The position numbers and the translations under genes were made by a program. From positions 682,001 to 746,000 of the forward strand of contig WARS01001868.1 of the NCBI GenBank assembly GCA_008933995.1: DNA of 64,000 nucleotides. The letters run 5' to 3'. The notes beneath the pieces were generated by a model. That model made no database searches and was not told where the DNA came from. It saw nothing but the letters and a program-made list of their open reading frames with translations. The stretch comes from Datnioides undecimradiatus. Its lineage: Eukaryota; Chordata; Actinopteri; Lobotiformes; Datnioididae. Positions 12,346 to 25,301 of the stretch are shown piece after piece; position 1 is the stretch's first letter; the number at the start of each line of letters is the position of its first letter.

Positions 12346-15300
12346 TTCTAGCTGAGAGAATAGATTCCACCCTCATGCCTTTCTGTTAATGTGACTTGGA
12401 AGCCAAGGAGAGACTTGGAGAGAGAGACAGAGAGAGAGGGAAGATAGATGAGCTCGGGAGACGAAAGCAAATCAAGCAAGGACTGTTAGATGTCACTTCC
12501 ATCTGGAGGTGCCAGCCTGTCAGTGATCATTAGTCCTCAGAAGACCCCGCCATACCAGCAGACCACCTGCTGGCCAACAAGACAACTCATGTTTAGAGGA
12601 GACGCAGAACACAGCCGGGGCCACAGCCGCCAACTCTGCATCTTCTCTGTCTGTGCCTTTGAAAAATCTATTCAGATTTTCTATCACTGAAGTGGAACTG
12701 CCTACATGTACTGAGAAGCAGCAGACAGTACTTAGCCCTCATTCAAAATTAACCAGCAGAAAGTGCCTCTTTTATCCACAGTACTAAAGAAGAAAAATAT
12801 ATTTTGTAGAGTCCGGTCCATAAGACCAACACATAAATAATTTGTCATCAACACTGTTGGGTAGTAATGCATCACATAGTTATAACAATGTTGTGATTAT
12901 TTTTCTGCAAGCAGGAGTAGTATGAGGGATTTCTACTTGAAATTCAGGAATTAAGTTACAGTTAACTTTGACTTCTGTGAGTCAGTTGGTTTGTTTTGTT
13001 ACAGATAGATCAGCTAGATGGTCACAAGTCTTAGTCCAGAGTGTGGTGTTAGCTGGCTTGCTAATGTTAGCTAACAGCTACCCCACCATTCAGGAATCAC
13101 ATGGCCGTTGCTGTAACCGTATCAGCAGCAGTTTGTGTTTGTGACGATGCCTGATTTTGATTTCTGCTGTGCTTTATTGGATTGGTCTGGTAGTATGGTT
13201 TCATGGCTTCATTTCTGTTCTGGTTTGGCTCAGATTAGAAGAAAGAACTCAGATCCTATGACCTCGTCTCTGTTGATCTTTGTGGCTTTCTTTTCCTTTT
13301 TTCAATGTTGGCCGGACCATGAACCCTCTGTTGTAAGCTGTTGGTGTTGGTTTATGGTCACATTTATTGTTAATAGATGTAATTTTTTTCTTTACCTGCT
13401 TGACTCTGTTGGAGCTCCTTTTGTAAAGAGCCTTTCTGGGGGTAGTAACAGGCAGGACTCATTGATTGCAGCTTTCAAGTAACTTGGCTGACACCGATCA
13501 TCAACACTGGGGCTCTTGCTGTGACTCAATTTATTGACTCTACTTCACCTTCTGTTTGTCATCACTGTCATTGGAAACATTCAAATTCAATGTAATTTAT
13601 GAACAGACAGCGACAGAAGGTAAGTGGATTGCTGCAGGTCCCAGCCATGACCCTGACCAGGTCTTAGCACACACACAGACACACACAAAGCCACAATTGG
13701 TTATTGATCTCCTCCAGATCATTGTCCCAATGAGGACAGCGGCTGATGAAAACTAGCGCATGCACATGCTGGGTGAGTGTGTAGGCATGCATTCACAAAC
13801 ACATCATTTTCTCAGCAGCATCTTAATCACATTTCATATTTAATCACACGGCAAACTGCTTTGATTGGAAAATTGGCTGTTTTGACACTGAGCGAGCAAG
13901 AGAGAGGGGTTGAAAGAGAGATCTGCCGACGTAAGAGAAATTTATTCCCCGTAATGCAATTTGCTGCCTTATTTCTCTCTTTCTTCTTATTTCTCATGTG
14001 CATTTTTGTCTCTTGTGAGCTGTATGAAGCCTCACAATGTTCATGCTGTTTTCTCCGCACTGTGATATTCATGTTTAAATTGGTTTAAATTGGGCCCAGG
14101 CTGTCCAGGCTAAGGTTTGGGTACATCGGCCCTACGCTCTTCTGTGTCATCAGGGGAAGCAACAATTTTTTATATAATTAAGACTTTTTATCAATAATTC
14201 TAAAAAATGTAATACCTTATGACTAAACACATTTCTTCATAGCTGTAGAGAACATGCACCTAAACGAGGTAACGTAAGATCTTGCAGACATCCTGCAACC
14301 TCAGTCACTTGTCAGTCAGTCAGACAGCACAGATGGCAAAGTGATAGCTGGATGACAAGGCAGGGAGAAAAACAGGTCAGAAACTGACAGGTCTAATAAC
14401 AAAATGCAAATTACTCTGATATTCTGTTTAAGCAATATTTTATAAAATGATGCTAATGTTACAACTTTACTAGCTCGTGGCAGTTTGATTCTGGTCTTTG
14501 GTAGATTTGGCCACCTATTTCAGGTTAAACTGACAGGAAAGCTAGCACACAGTTAAATCTCCCAGCACTGTCAGGGCAGTCTGATTTGAGCAGAATATTA
14601 CATCACCTCAAAGTACACCATGGTTTGGTTATGAAGTTTAGCTCCCTAGCCATGACATTAATTAATAAAAAGTAACTAGCTTGCGGTCTATATCCTGCCT
14701 CTCGTAGGAACAAGGCTCTTTTCATTTTAGTTGAATAAGCTTTTTTAAGCTTTGAACAACTAAAAAGAGTGTTTTATTTATATTATGTTGTGTTACTAAT
14801 CTCTTCTTAAATGGTGCACTTACAGAAAGATCTTTTCATCAAATATATATTGTTTACATTACATACATATATTATCATATGACATTAATCATTTCTTAGT
14901 CTATGCATACATACATGTGCACACATTGCAACCCTAAAACTAAAGCCTGTTTATATTTGCCCAGAGATGCTCTCCAAATCAAAACTGCACACCATGCAAC
15001 ATCCTGGGTTATTTCTCTTCTAGCGGGAGTCGAAACACCTCCCGTGTCTTCCAACAGGCTTGGATAACCAGTGGAAAAAGCACTGAAACAAGTGAGCGTG
15101 TGTTGCTCCACCCTCCTCTCAGTTTGAGTGTTGGCAGGGTCCATTAGTTAATGAGCAGTTGACCATCAGTTTCCTCTAAATGGAAAATAATGGTTCTTCC
15201 TAGAATCTACCCAACACTGACCGATGTCTGCCAGTGCTTCACACTCTAAGTACGTACTGTGTTTTCCTCTGTTTTCTTCTCGCTTTAGTCACAAATTAAC

Positions 15301-18300
15301 TGCAGCAAATCATAGAAGAGATTATATTAGTTGCTTTAATGTTTGATAATCCTCACTTGTGTTGAGGCTTTCCAAGTTGCCTATTTATTATGTCACTGAT
15401 GATCTGTGCAGGCCACAAGCTACTTTATTGCTTTTGTATTCGTCCTCTGTACCGTTTTGATGAGCCGCTTTGATGCGTTTGTGTTTGGTTTAAATCCTCT
15501 TTGTTCCTCTAACATCATCTTTGTGTTTTACATGTCTCTCATCATCTCTCTTCTTGTTCCTCGCCTGCTCTCTTTCCACTATGACACCATCTGTAAACAT
15601 CCTGACGAGCCACATAGCGGAGCAGCGAGTCTTGATTGAGAGCGCGCGACAGGGCGAACAACAGTTCATGCATATTGAAGCAACCAAGATGGATGAGAAA
15701 CATAGCCTTTCATAACGAACTTATAAATCAGCCGCTGCATGGGAACTATATTTCAATCTATTGCCCTTGTCACTTTAACGCATCTTGTTGTTTTACAATT
15801 TCCCACCATGTGTTGCGTTGTCATATAGGTTTTGTTAATTCATCTCAATGTCAGTGCTAAGTTTTAATCTTGTTTCATTTGTTTCTTTGCTCGTTAGTTA
15901 CTCTTTTTTGCAAATTGTTCTCTCGCCTACACAGATTAGAGACACATCTCCTCTCACTGCACAAATCGTCTGAAACCAAACCAATAAAACAACCTAAAGA
16001 GTGTGTCCATTCTTAGCTGCTACAACATAATTTAGGTGCCTATTGACGGACTCGAGCAGGTGTTTTTTTTCCCACTCTCTCCCTTGCCAGGAGCATGCTT
16101 TTGAAAGGTTATTATAGCTGTTCTGTGATCGATGCTGAGAGCACCGTGGGCAATGTAATGATCCAGCTGTATCTTTTCAAACACCCCCCCACACCTCCCA
16201 CAACTCCCACATCACGATGTGGCATTGGCCTCCCCCAACTGTACCATCTCCTGCTGGAGAACTGCATGTTGGACGGGTCAGGAGGTTAAGAATGGCTGTT
16301 ATCCATAAATCTACAGAGGATTTTAAAGTCAAGAGACACTGTTGTGATATAAGCAAGGAATGTGATTAACATAAATCCTGGGCTCAGGAGATGACTACGA
16401 GTGTGTGATTGTAGTTTCCTGCGCTCTTATTGGTCCAAAACAAAAAAGCTGATCCGACAAAACCTGCAGCAAAACCCCAATAGGCTGTAAATCCTATGTA
16501 TTACATTTTTGTTTGTTGCCACAGTGCATGAGAGATGTGTGTTGCCGGCTTGGAGTCAAGACTGGAACATGGAGAACTTTAGTTCTGAATGACTGACTAT
16601 CCTCATTTTCAGCGAACACAGATGGTGTGCATCAGCTATTTTCTTGCCTCTCCCCAAAAAGTCTCTTGACGTGTACAGTAGGTGTGCAGAAAATCACTCA
16701 TTCAATATATCAAGCCTGGCAATGAGCAGCCATATCCGCACTATCGCCACCAGCACGCACGTTGGCCCTTTTACAGGCCTAATGTGTGCGCTGATAGCTA
16801 CAAATGTTCGGGGCTGCTGAGAACTGATGAGGTATCAGCCTGCAACAGCCACAGCCACATTACTTTATTGTAATTATGATTAATCTCCAATCTGAAATAC
16901 CTGCTTGTTTATGCGGCTGATGAATGAGTTGGCTTTAATTACTTATTGAAACTGAGTGTTTTTTGGCATGTTTTAATTCAGCAAATAGCCACCGTAGACA
17001 TGAAAAAGCTGATAATAAACTTGATGCAATATGGCAACCACGGTATGAGGTGAATGTTGTAGTGGGAAAACTGCTTTTCATTTATATTACCTGTCCAAAA
17101 ACACAATCTGTGTTATAAATCTGATGAGTCAACACATGAGTTACCATATATTTCATTTTAAGAAAATGACATCTTGTGTCTATGGAATATTTTCATAGAC
17201 TGACAGTATGCACAGTGCTCTCATCTCCATTTTCTTCTCCAAGACAGCAGAACAACAATTTCTGCAGAGCTGGCTCCTGGGCAAAATCTCTAGTAATGTG
17301 TTTACAATAGCTGGCAAGAAAGTACAAAGCCACAATCCAAACACTTATTACCAAGTGGGACTTACTGTAAGGTCAATTACTATACATGAAAGTCAAACTG
17401 TGTTTTATTCTGCTCGAGAAAGCGATAATGGAAACACCATTTAGAGGAAAAACAAATCACACTTGAAATCTTAATACTAAAGGAGTGAAAAGAAACTGCT
17501 AAAATGGTCGATGGTGGGATTAAATAGTGCCCCTGAACACCTCGTGTGATGTTTGTAGGTGTGCATGTTTGCTGGAATGGACATGGACCCATTAGGGAGA
17601 CAGTAAGTGGAGATAATTTAAGTGAATTTCAGGAGCAGGATGACATCTCAAAAGCTAATCCTTATTCTGTCCTTTATCTCACAGGCTCCTCTGAGGGTCT
17701 GCAGAGGCTAGAAACCACTGAAAATATCAGAAAAGACATCCTCCTGCTTCACCACTGACATTTCTCATACACTTCACATCATACAGTAAACAATTACATT
17801 TTTATCTCAAAGAAGTGCTGCCAAGATGAATGACAGCAAGTGACTTGACATGAGGTTTTTGAAATACCCAAAACATAAGGAACATTGTTTAAAGCCTTGA
17901 AAATGTGCTATGCAAAACTGGAACACTCAACACAGACACACCCAAACCTGACGTAGATGCACTTGCAGTTTTGACCTTAATATCAGCTTAATATCAACAT
18001 ATATTCCTCCTAATGATAATACCAATAAGACATAGCACTGGATCCAAATTCCTTACTGGGTTGAGAATGGTCTTGTTTTACTGGCACAGTTTTAAGTGAT
18101 GTGTGTCAAAAATGTCTAATGTGTGTCGTAATCACAGCAGGAGAAAATATGTAAACGATTTATTCTATTATATTTACTTGTTGTACTTTGTTTCACAGAT
18201 GTTGAATTGGTGAGCAAACTATTATCTTGTGTGTCTTTAATCACCCAGTTGGCAGCAAAAGTTAGTGGACAAAACGAAACTTCCAATTAAAACTTCCAAC

Positions 18301-18994
18301 AAAGAAATCCAAAGAAAGTTTCCACGACTTCAACTTTGTTCTTATGACATAATTATCATGCTGCTGCTGCCCCTTTCGACTGCAGCTGCTTTTTAACTGA
18401 TAGCTCCTAATGTTGCTCTGGTGTTCTCCATCTATTAGGATGAAAGAAATATCAGATTTATGCACATTGGGTCTGGGGAAGTTTGCAAACAAGTCCCTTT
18501 TCAGACCCTGGACCCATGAGGACCTCTGATAAGAGAGACATTATAAAGATATAAATCAAATTTTAACCAGACTGATGTTAAATACAGATGTTTTGTTTCA
18601 TCCAGATGCACAATTCACCCTGCTCATAAGACTAACTTCAGTGATGTTTGACCCTCAGAACAAGTCAAGGTGTTATCTGTGTCTGTCTGAGACACCTGAG
18701 GCAAGAAACAAAACCAATGAACGAATGAGAAATGATTTGTTTTGTCGATAATTAATTATTACTTAGTAGAGATTGCAGGCTGTTACCATAAATATATTAT
18801 ACAAGAGGTAACTTGATTAAGTCTGAGTATTAGGACTAAGTCAGTGATCGCTTCGCAGATTCTCTTTTGTTGATGCTTGTTTACAATCAGCTGATGACCT
18901 TGCATCTCGTCCTGATATATGTGCTGAGGGAACGCAGGATAGTTTGGGTGAGTTTAAACTGACTGTATCTGAGATTTCAGGGCAAAGCTGCAAC
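12346..18994. other. No gene seen; one candidate regulatory-like block
   Basis: Open frames reach 115 codons at most (13135-13482) and show no domain. The sub-block 16690-16960 is less AT-rich, then rich in homeodomain-type cores (TAATTA, ATGATTAAT), and could be a conserved non-coding element; this cannot be shown from one sequence. Confidence 0.5.
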
Positions 18995-19040
18995 GCTACA
19001 AGTGTCTGCCCTTACACGTGTAAGGGCAGACACATGTAGC
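18995..19040. repeat. 46-bp near-perfect palindrome centred on CACGTG
   Basis: The arms 18995-19017 and 19018-19040 are inverted copies without any spacer. The left arm begins GCTACAAGTGTCTGCCC and the right arm ends GGGCAGACACATGTAGC. The only mismatch is A19001 opposite A19034, so 22 of 23 positions pair. The exact centre is ACACGTGT, holding the canonical E-box CACGTG at 19015-19020. The DNA could extrude as a cruciform, or its RNA would form a hairpin with almost no loop. Function is unknown; basic helix-loop-helix binding at the centre is inference. Confidence 0.95.
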
Positions 19041-21466
19041 AGCACTTATTGGACATATCCTCTTCTTACTGGCTTGCAGAGACAGCAGCAAGAAAGAGTG
19101 GCCTACAGTGGTTAAACATGCCTGATTGCACACAGACAAGCAGCTATTGGAACGGATCGATCAAGTGCAGCTGGAACAAATCATACAGCCAGCCCGCCTC
19201 TAATCCTCTTCTCTCTGTTTCTCCTTCACACCCTCTTCTCTCTGCATACATTCACCCCTTTCAACTTTCTCCCTCACATTCCTTTTCGTCATTTGTCCCT
19301 TAAAAAACAGTGCCCTCTCCTCGTTAAACCAATTCTACTTGGTCTCACACACAGTCTTCACCTGCACCTCACCCTGTCTCTGTGTGCATTATCATGCTCC
19401 CCTCCCTGCTCCAAATTAATTCTCATTCCAGTTTAATAAGACAGATTAAGGAGAAATATATATGAGGATAGAATCTAGGACAAGACCTGTCTGATAAAGT
19501 AACAGTAATAATATGCAGTATCACACTCATATAGCTTCAGCGCCAGTGACATTATCCGCAATCACCCTTTCCATGCTAATGGAGTCATTGATGGATGTCT
19601 CAGCTTGCCCCACAGAGCAAACCTCAGCTGCAGCAGATGACCAGAGCATATCAGACATTTGTCAGCCCTTTTGATTTGTTTCTCTTCACCACAGTGCGAC
19701 AGATATTGAGGTGTGAGGTTTCTCATTACACATGCTGCAACCACCTTAGTACCTCTGTTTATCTCCCCCTCACACCCCGCCCTCTCTGCTGGGAAAATAA
19801 TGAATATCCCGATTGACAGCGTCTGGGCAGTAATTAGTGTAACAGTGTAGCCTCATCCTCTGTGAAGGTTATTTGTGAAAGGGATATGTTATGAAATCAC
19901 AAACCTTCCTCTGTCTGAACCTCGTGTCAACCTGCCAATTTGTAAGTAATCAGAATCTGAAAGTCTGTTTCCTCACAGCCAAGAAACAACTTTTTTTTTC
20001 GATCAATCCCCTCATTTTTTACACTCAGATGAACACTAACTAATTCTGGAGGTCACAATTTGGCAATTTGAGAATGAAAATAATATTGCCTGCTCTAGCC
20101 AGTCTTGGTTTAGTAATTTCATGCCCTCTCTTCATTACTTTGTGTGGATTATTACTGCAGAGGCTGTGCAAGTTAATTATTTTCTCTGTTGTTTTCCTCA
20201 AAACTTGAAGTTAATTTTCTCCATCAAAGAAGTTTTACAGTGATTTGTTCGGCATAATTGCCATAGAGTTTTCGGTACCTAATTCAATTAATATAAAATT
20301 CATATTGGCAGAAATAAATAAAATGAAAATAAGCTTATTATGAAGTATCATGTTGTGGATATGTGGATCTACTTATATTCCCAGAGCGTGATCTATGCAA
20401 TTAGTTTTGACCATCTGCACCCCAAAACAGGACGACAAATAATTTTGCAACACAACTGTCATTTTCAGACAAGAAGATGCATGGCCGAGTCCTGCAGCTG
20501 TGTCACTAAATACAAAAAAATAATACAAGTCATAGAAGCCTGATGGAACATAATGAGATTGGTCTGCTTGCATAATTTCGTATTTTCTCCAGTCTGTTTT
20601 CTGGTTGCTCTGGGTTTTTTTTCATTGTCCAGTAAAGTCTGAAACATGGGTCGACATTCTGCCATTTTCAATGTTATGACAGACTTTTCCATCTCCTGTT
20701 CTGGAGCATTTTACAATACAGTCCTTTTCCATCACTTTCTACTAAAAAGTGACAAAATGTAAATGTCACTTCGGACAGAGTTGCACAGAAAAAAACACCT
20801 CTAAATGCCCCATGAAAGTCAGACCCTGTCTTTAAAGTTAATCACCGTTGAGTAGCAGGTGATTATTTCATATTAGGAGACAGACAGGATTCACTGCTAT
20901 TGACCTGAGCACTGTCTCTCACATTTATGTCTGAGAGGCCAATTGTGACCAGTTTTAACACTGCACCCCATGTGCTTATTTCAGCAGGCAGCAGAGGACT
21001 CATCTTTCAGAGCAGAGGAGCAGAGCACCGATAAATGACTTAAATTATAGTCACGCAGACAAGAGCAGAGACTTTTGAATGTGATAAAAAAAAAAAAAAG
21101 GAAAAATCTACTGTGGAGTTTACACCGTGCCACTTTGCATACAGAGCTTCTGTTTCAATAGGAGAGCCATTTTCCATCTGGGCTTTCAAGGCTTATCACC
21201 ATGCAAAAACCCAAGCTGTGTGCAGTTACCCGGGCCTTTTTTCCCTCCATTACTTGTGACCAATAAATCAACAGCAAAGCAATCAGCAAATAATGCATGA
21301 TGTAGTACTTTCAAAGTCCTTTATACCCTATTAGCTTCGTCCCAAACATCATATCATAGGTCGACCACGTCGTCGTCACTCAAGCATGACAGATGGAGCG
21401 AACTAATAACTGAATCGTGATATTTAGATGTCTTCTATCAATTAGAGATGGAGTTAGCTTTTCACA
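19041..21466. other. No gene seen upstream of the tRNA
   Basis: AT-rich spacer with a pyrimidine-rich patch near 19198-19280 and the A14 run at 21086. No second tRNA or other Pol III box pair was found. Confidence 0.55.
21086..21099. repeat. Poly(A) run of 14
   Basis: Fourteen A after GTGAT. There is no tRNA-like or LINE-like sequence immediately 5' that would make it a clear retroposon tail. Confidence 0.8.
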
Positions 21467-21549
21467 GTCAGGATGGCCGAGCGGTCTAAGGCGCTGCGTT
21501 CAGGTCGCAGTCTCCCCTGGAGGCGTGGGTTCGAATCCCACTTCTGACA
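21467..21549 (+). tRNA. tRNA-Leu (anticodon CAG)
   Basis: This is a complete type-II (long variable arm) tRNA gene of 83 bases that decodes CUG leucine codons in the cytosol. The 7-bp acceptor stem pairs 21467-21473 (GTCAGGA) with 21542-21548 (TTCTGAC), with one G-T wobble, and base 21549 is the discriminator A expected for tRNA-Leu. The anticodon stem CTGCG/CGCAG encloses the loop TTCAGGT, which places the anticodon CAG at 21501-21503. The variable arm lies around 21511-21524. The internal RNA polymerase III promoter is intact: A box TGGCCGAGCGG at 21474-21484 and B box GGTTCGAATCC at 21528-21538. There is no intron and CCA is not encoded, as is usual in eukaryotes. No other tRNA gene is visible in the window, so it appears to stand alone. 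The fold and the box motifs are read directly; that it is expressed is inference. Confidence 0.97.
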
Positions 21550-21604
21550 GCAAGTATTTATGGAAATTTCCCAGCTTGGGATTTATCTGTTGTTAATTTA
21601 TTTG

Positions 21605-21610
21605 TTTTTT
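21605..21610 (+). terminator. Likely Pol III terminator of the tRNA-Leu gene
   Basis: A run of six T is the first run of four or more T downstream of the tRNA, about 56 bases past its 3' end. Pol III stops at such runs, so the primary transcript probably has a long 3' trailer. Most vertebrate tRNA genes terminate closer than this. The T run is seen; its use as terminator is inferred. Confidence 0.4.
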
Positions 21611-21944
21611 CCAAACCACAGATGTTGCACTTTTAGGGTTAATGAACTTCATGTTGCTCAGTTAATATTGCTGTTGAACAATTCTTTTTTTCTAATATTA
21701 CTCATTTGCTCCCTTATTGAGTGTTTTCTCATTTATTAGCTCCATTACTCATGCAGTTTGATTTAGCCTATTGACACAAACCACATTGGTGTTGGTCCTC
21801 GAAATGAGTTAAAGATTGATTCTATGTAGATATTATTCAGAGTCTGAACCAATGTATTTTATTTATTATTTCTGTAGCCCCCAGTAGTGAGGCTCTGTGA
21901 ATAATAATTTTAGTCAGTCCCTCAATCCAGCTCCTCAGTCTAAA

Positions 21945-22225
21945 TAAGAAATATCTCAACAGCTGTTGGATAACCTCCCTTTTCTATAGACATTCATGGT
22001 CCCCGGAGGATGAAGCCTGTGTTGAATCGGGTGATCTGACTTCCTCATTAGCATCACTATGTATGGTGAAATGTCTCAGCAGCCATTGGATGATTTCTAT
22101 ATATTTTGGTAAACATTATTCCTCCAAAACATCAGCATGTTAGCATTGTCATTGTGAGCATGTTAACATGCTGATATTAGCTTTGAGTACAACTGGCTAT
22201 TGCCTCACAGGAATGCTAGTGGCGC
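21945..22225 (-). repeat. Dispersed repeat family A, inverted copy 3
   Basis: On the plus strand this reads as the reverse complement of the other family A copies. ATATCTCAACAGCTGTTGGAT lies near 21951, ATTCATGGTCCCCGGAGGATG near 21991, a second ATGTCTCAGCAGCCATTGGAT unit near 22070, and AGCATGTTAACATGCTGAT near 22157. Two internal units of the leave-and-repeat pattern are present, as in the family consensus I recall. It lies about 400 bases downstream of the tRNA-Leu gene. Confidence 0.55.
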
Positions 22226-23634
22226 TCCTCTTTTAGAAAACATCAACACACCTAATCCAAATAGGTACATGCCACATAAGAAACTGTGTAGAAATATGAC
22301 CTCTGTCCCTTGGTGGGACTGGTGTGGTCTAATGGCTGGAAAAATAGGGGAAGCAGAAGACATTTCCACAAACAATTTCCCCAAGAATCATGTAATACTG
22401 CAGAATCGATCAGCCACTCCGAGATTACCACTTCGCCATGCCTCAACCCTTGCAAAGCTGCAGATCAATAGCACTGAGGAACTAGATAAAGATAGCCCAA
22501 ACTATCACATTGCTGAACTGAGCACAATCTAAAAATGTTGTGAGGAAATGGCAACAGGGCATTCCCTGTGGTTGAAATAAAGGAAAAGAGAAACCTAATC
22601 CTCCACTGAGCCACAAAAAGACAACAGATTTGGAGCAGTCTATCTGAGAGGCGTTGGATCTTGTTCTGACAGAAATTCAGCATGTAGCGGATTCATCTGG
22701 TTTCATTTAATCTACTAATAAGGTTCATTTAAAGGAAAATAGTGTTTTTTATCTTTCCTAAAGTTACATAATCCATAAGTCATTCATTTAAATAAATATA
22801 AAATTCTTTGTGGTTTCTGAAGAACCTTGAACAAAAATGCCTTTTAAGCTCAAAAAGGGCTTCCTCTCATTAGATGTAAGTCTTGTGCAAAGGACCAAGT
22901 CCTTTGCATCTCATTTGTATGTGAAAAATATGAGAGGAGAGATTTAAGCAAATGCAACCTCTAGACTCTGTAACGAAGGCAAAAAAAATAAAATAAAATA
23001 AAAGAGGCATAATCATTAGACACTTTGTGAAAATGATTCCTGATTTTGCTTTTCCTGAATGCAAACTATATGCAGATGACGAGAACCCAAATCTAAATTG
23101 TGCAACATCCCTCCTCAATCACAACATTAAGGAATCTGTCAAATGTGCCTACAAGCCATATGCTCTCATAATTAAATTTGAGAGGTCCATCTTCATCCTT
23201 GGCTCTGGGACAGAGCATCAAGTTCATGCCGGGTTACATCGTGATGCTCTCGGGTCTCAAAAGAGTTACTCTCAAGGAGTGAACTGCTGAGTGATGAATA
23301 AAAGCGCAAGCGTGATTCGCAGTCAGCGCTGTTTTCATGGCTCAGATGAAAACGATAAGGTAGAGCAGCTTTGAGAAAATCTCATCATTAGTCCTCTCAC
23401 AGGCCAGGATTTAATTATCTACACATCCAAATCGTCCGCTTCCCCCTTCTCAGCAGATTATTCTGCTCCTCAAGGATAATAACCATGATGCCTTTCGCCT
23501 CTTTCCTTGCCTGCATGGTAAAACAGCAAAATAAGGATGTCCTCTTTGCATGTGTATGTGTGTGTTGCTCCCTACATAACTCTTGTTTCATTTTCCTTGA
23601 TGGGGGATGGTCAGATTGGCTGGGTGATAAATAG

Positions 23635-23669
23635 GTGTGTGTGTGTGTGCGTGTGTGTCTGTGTGTGTG
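23635..23669. repeat. Interrupted (GT)n microsatellite
   Basis: A GT run is broken by single C substitutions (TGCGTG and GTCTGTG) and ends in GAGAGAC. It is a typical vertebrate dinucleotide microsatellite. Confidence 0.9.
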
Positions 23670-23867
23670 AGAGACAGCTTGTGCTTGCGTGCGTGCACGA
23701 GTGTGTCGGAAAGCCCTAGAAACAGGTTCATGTAAAATTAATCTTCAGACAGAAAATTGACCCAGATGTAGAGGAATCTCATTGTGCCTAACTACATCAA
23801 ATGGATCCCATGACAAAGAAGGAGTATAACAGTGACAAAGAGGAGCTAAACAAGGCCTGCTGATTAA

Positions 23868-23972
23868 GAGAGAACAAAAAAAAGAGGACACAAGAAAAAC
23901 AGAGGGGGGGAGGAGGAAGTATCAGGGGTGAGTCGAAGTGAGAGGAAGAAGAAAGTGAAGACAGAGAGGAGA
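23868..23972 (+). repeat. Purine-rich tract
   Basis: About 100 bases are dominated by A and G on the plus strand, with G7 near 23904 and several GAGGA units. The complementary minus strand yields a serine- and leucine-rich 61-codon frame (23797-23982) that is a composition artefact. Confidence 0.65.
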
Positions 23973-25232
23973 GCTCGCACATCCTCAGAGAACATTTTAA
24001 TGCAGCTGCCTTATGTCTTAATGTTGATCACACTGACTCTGGTGGGACCTCATTAGCTCAAGGCAAAGAAATGTGTTCAGCCAGCTATTGCCTTGTAGGG
24101 AAATACACAAGTTATGGTGTGATAACATTAGCTCGTGGCTACAACTACAAATGCTAAGTTTCCTAGACCAGTAGTCTTGTCTACCTCTTATCGTTGGAGT
24201 GGGAATTACTTGGAGGGTTCGTTCTGACAGGACAAATGTGGTTGCATGCAAACTTGGGTCTTACTTTAACAGTTCTGGCCGTCATTCCTATTGGTTGTGA
24301 TATTATTGTACTTTCCAAAACAACTGATGCTGTCTGACAATATTCCTGATGGTGAGCAGACACTCTGCCAATTAGGCAAAGTCTACGTTCACCCCACGCT
24401 CTCACTAAAAAAATCAGATTGAATTTCCAACCAATCGGCTAATGTTACTGCTACTGTCAACAGATCTGATACAATCCAAAGTGAGCCACACCACACTGAG
24501 ACAAAACAGGGATGGAAATAAAGCTAAATCTGAACACATCATATTGTTTGTTACTTCACAGCCATCTCCAGGTTAATGTTTGTTTTGTTCTAAGTCAAAT
24601 TGCACACTGCTTTTCTCTTTTTATCAATATTTTTGAGGATGCACTGATGCACACTGACTGTTTACTGATCAATAAAAGCAACAATTTGAGCCTAGCAAAT
24701 GTACATTCTTAGCTTTGCAGGATGGCAATTGTGTGCGTGTTTTAATGCAATTTACGAGAATAATAAAATCCATCAGTGTATTGGGAGGTAAAACTGAATG
24801 CTAGTACATCAGGTAGATCACCAAAGATATCTCATTGCACAGGAAAACAATGCGCACACACAGCTAGCAGCAGTGTGACAAACCTGAACCAGCAGGTCAG
24901 TCAGTATGTTGTGAATCTTTGGATAATAATTTTATTGTTAGCCTTCATGTTCTTCCTCAAACAAGCTTGTCTTACCTGGGTGTTTGCTCATATTTGTTGC
25001 TCCCTTAGCCTTCATTTTAGTGATGTTCTCAGATATTAGCAATTAAATTGATGCAACATTGTTATTATTAATAGCAATAATGGCAAAACAACGAACTTAG
25101 ATCAAATATGTAACAACTGGCTGTTATCCTTTCAAGATGTGAGTTCACCTTGTGACCTTTATGACAGTGGACATGATACATTTCTCCACAAGGGTACATC
25201 AAATCACTAGCAATCAATCCTGGATCCACGCC

Positions 25233-25234
<2 letters not shown>

Positions 25235-25264
<30 letters not shown>
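25235..25264. repeat. (CA)15 microsatellite
   Basis: Fifteen uninterrupted CA units. It is pure, so it is likely to be length-polymorphic between individuals. It lies about 40 bases beyond the possible splice donor of the coding-like frame at 25302. Confidence 0.95.
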
Positions 25265-25266
<2 letters not shown>

Positions 25267-25301
25267 GTCTGATAGCAGGCTGATTGTGGTATCAAAGCCT
25301 G

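Larger units (their letters stand above)
22226..25234. other. No gene seen
   Basis: Contains the (GT)n and purine-rich tracts listed separately. A 110-codon frame (22200-22532) starts inside the family A copy and has no domain. A YADD-like string in another frame (23027-23290) is isolated and was rejected as a reverse transcriptase. Confidence 0.55.

Noticed and set aside
15592..15615. TGTAAACATCCTGAC, resembling the 5' part of miR-30 family members
   Set aside because: Only the first 12 or so bases agree and no complementary star arm lies within hairpin distance.
23027..23290. YADD string that looks like a reverse transcriptase catalytic box
   Set aside because: None of the flanking reverse transcriptase blocks (GVPQGS, LHWLP and similar) is present nearby, so the four residues are coincidence.
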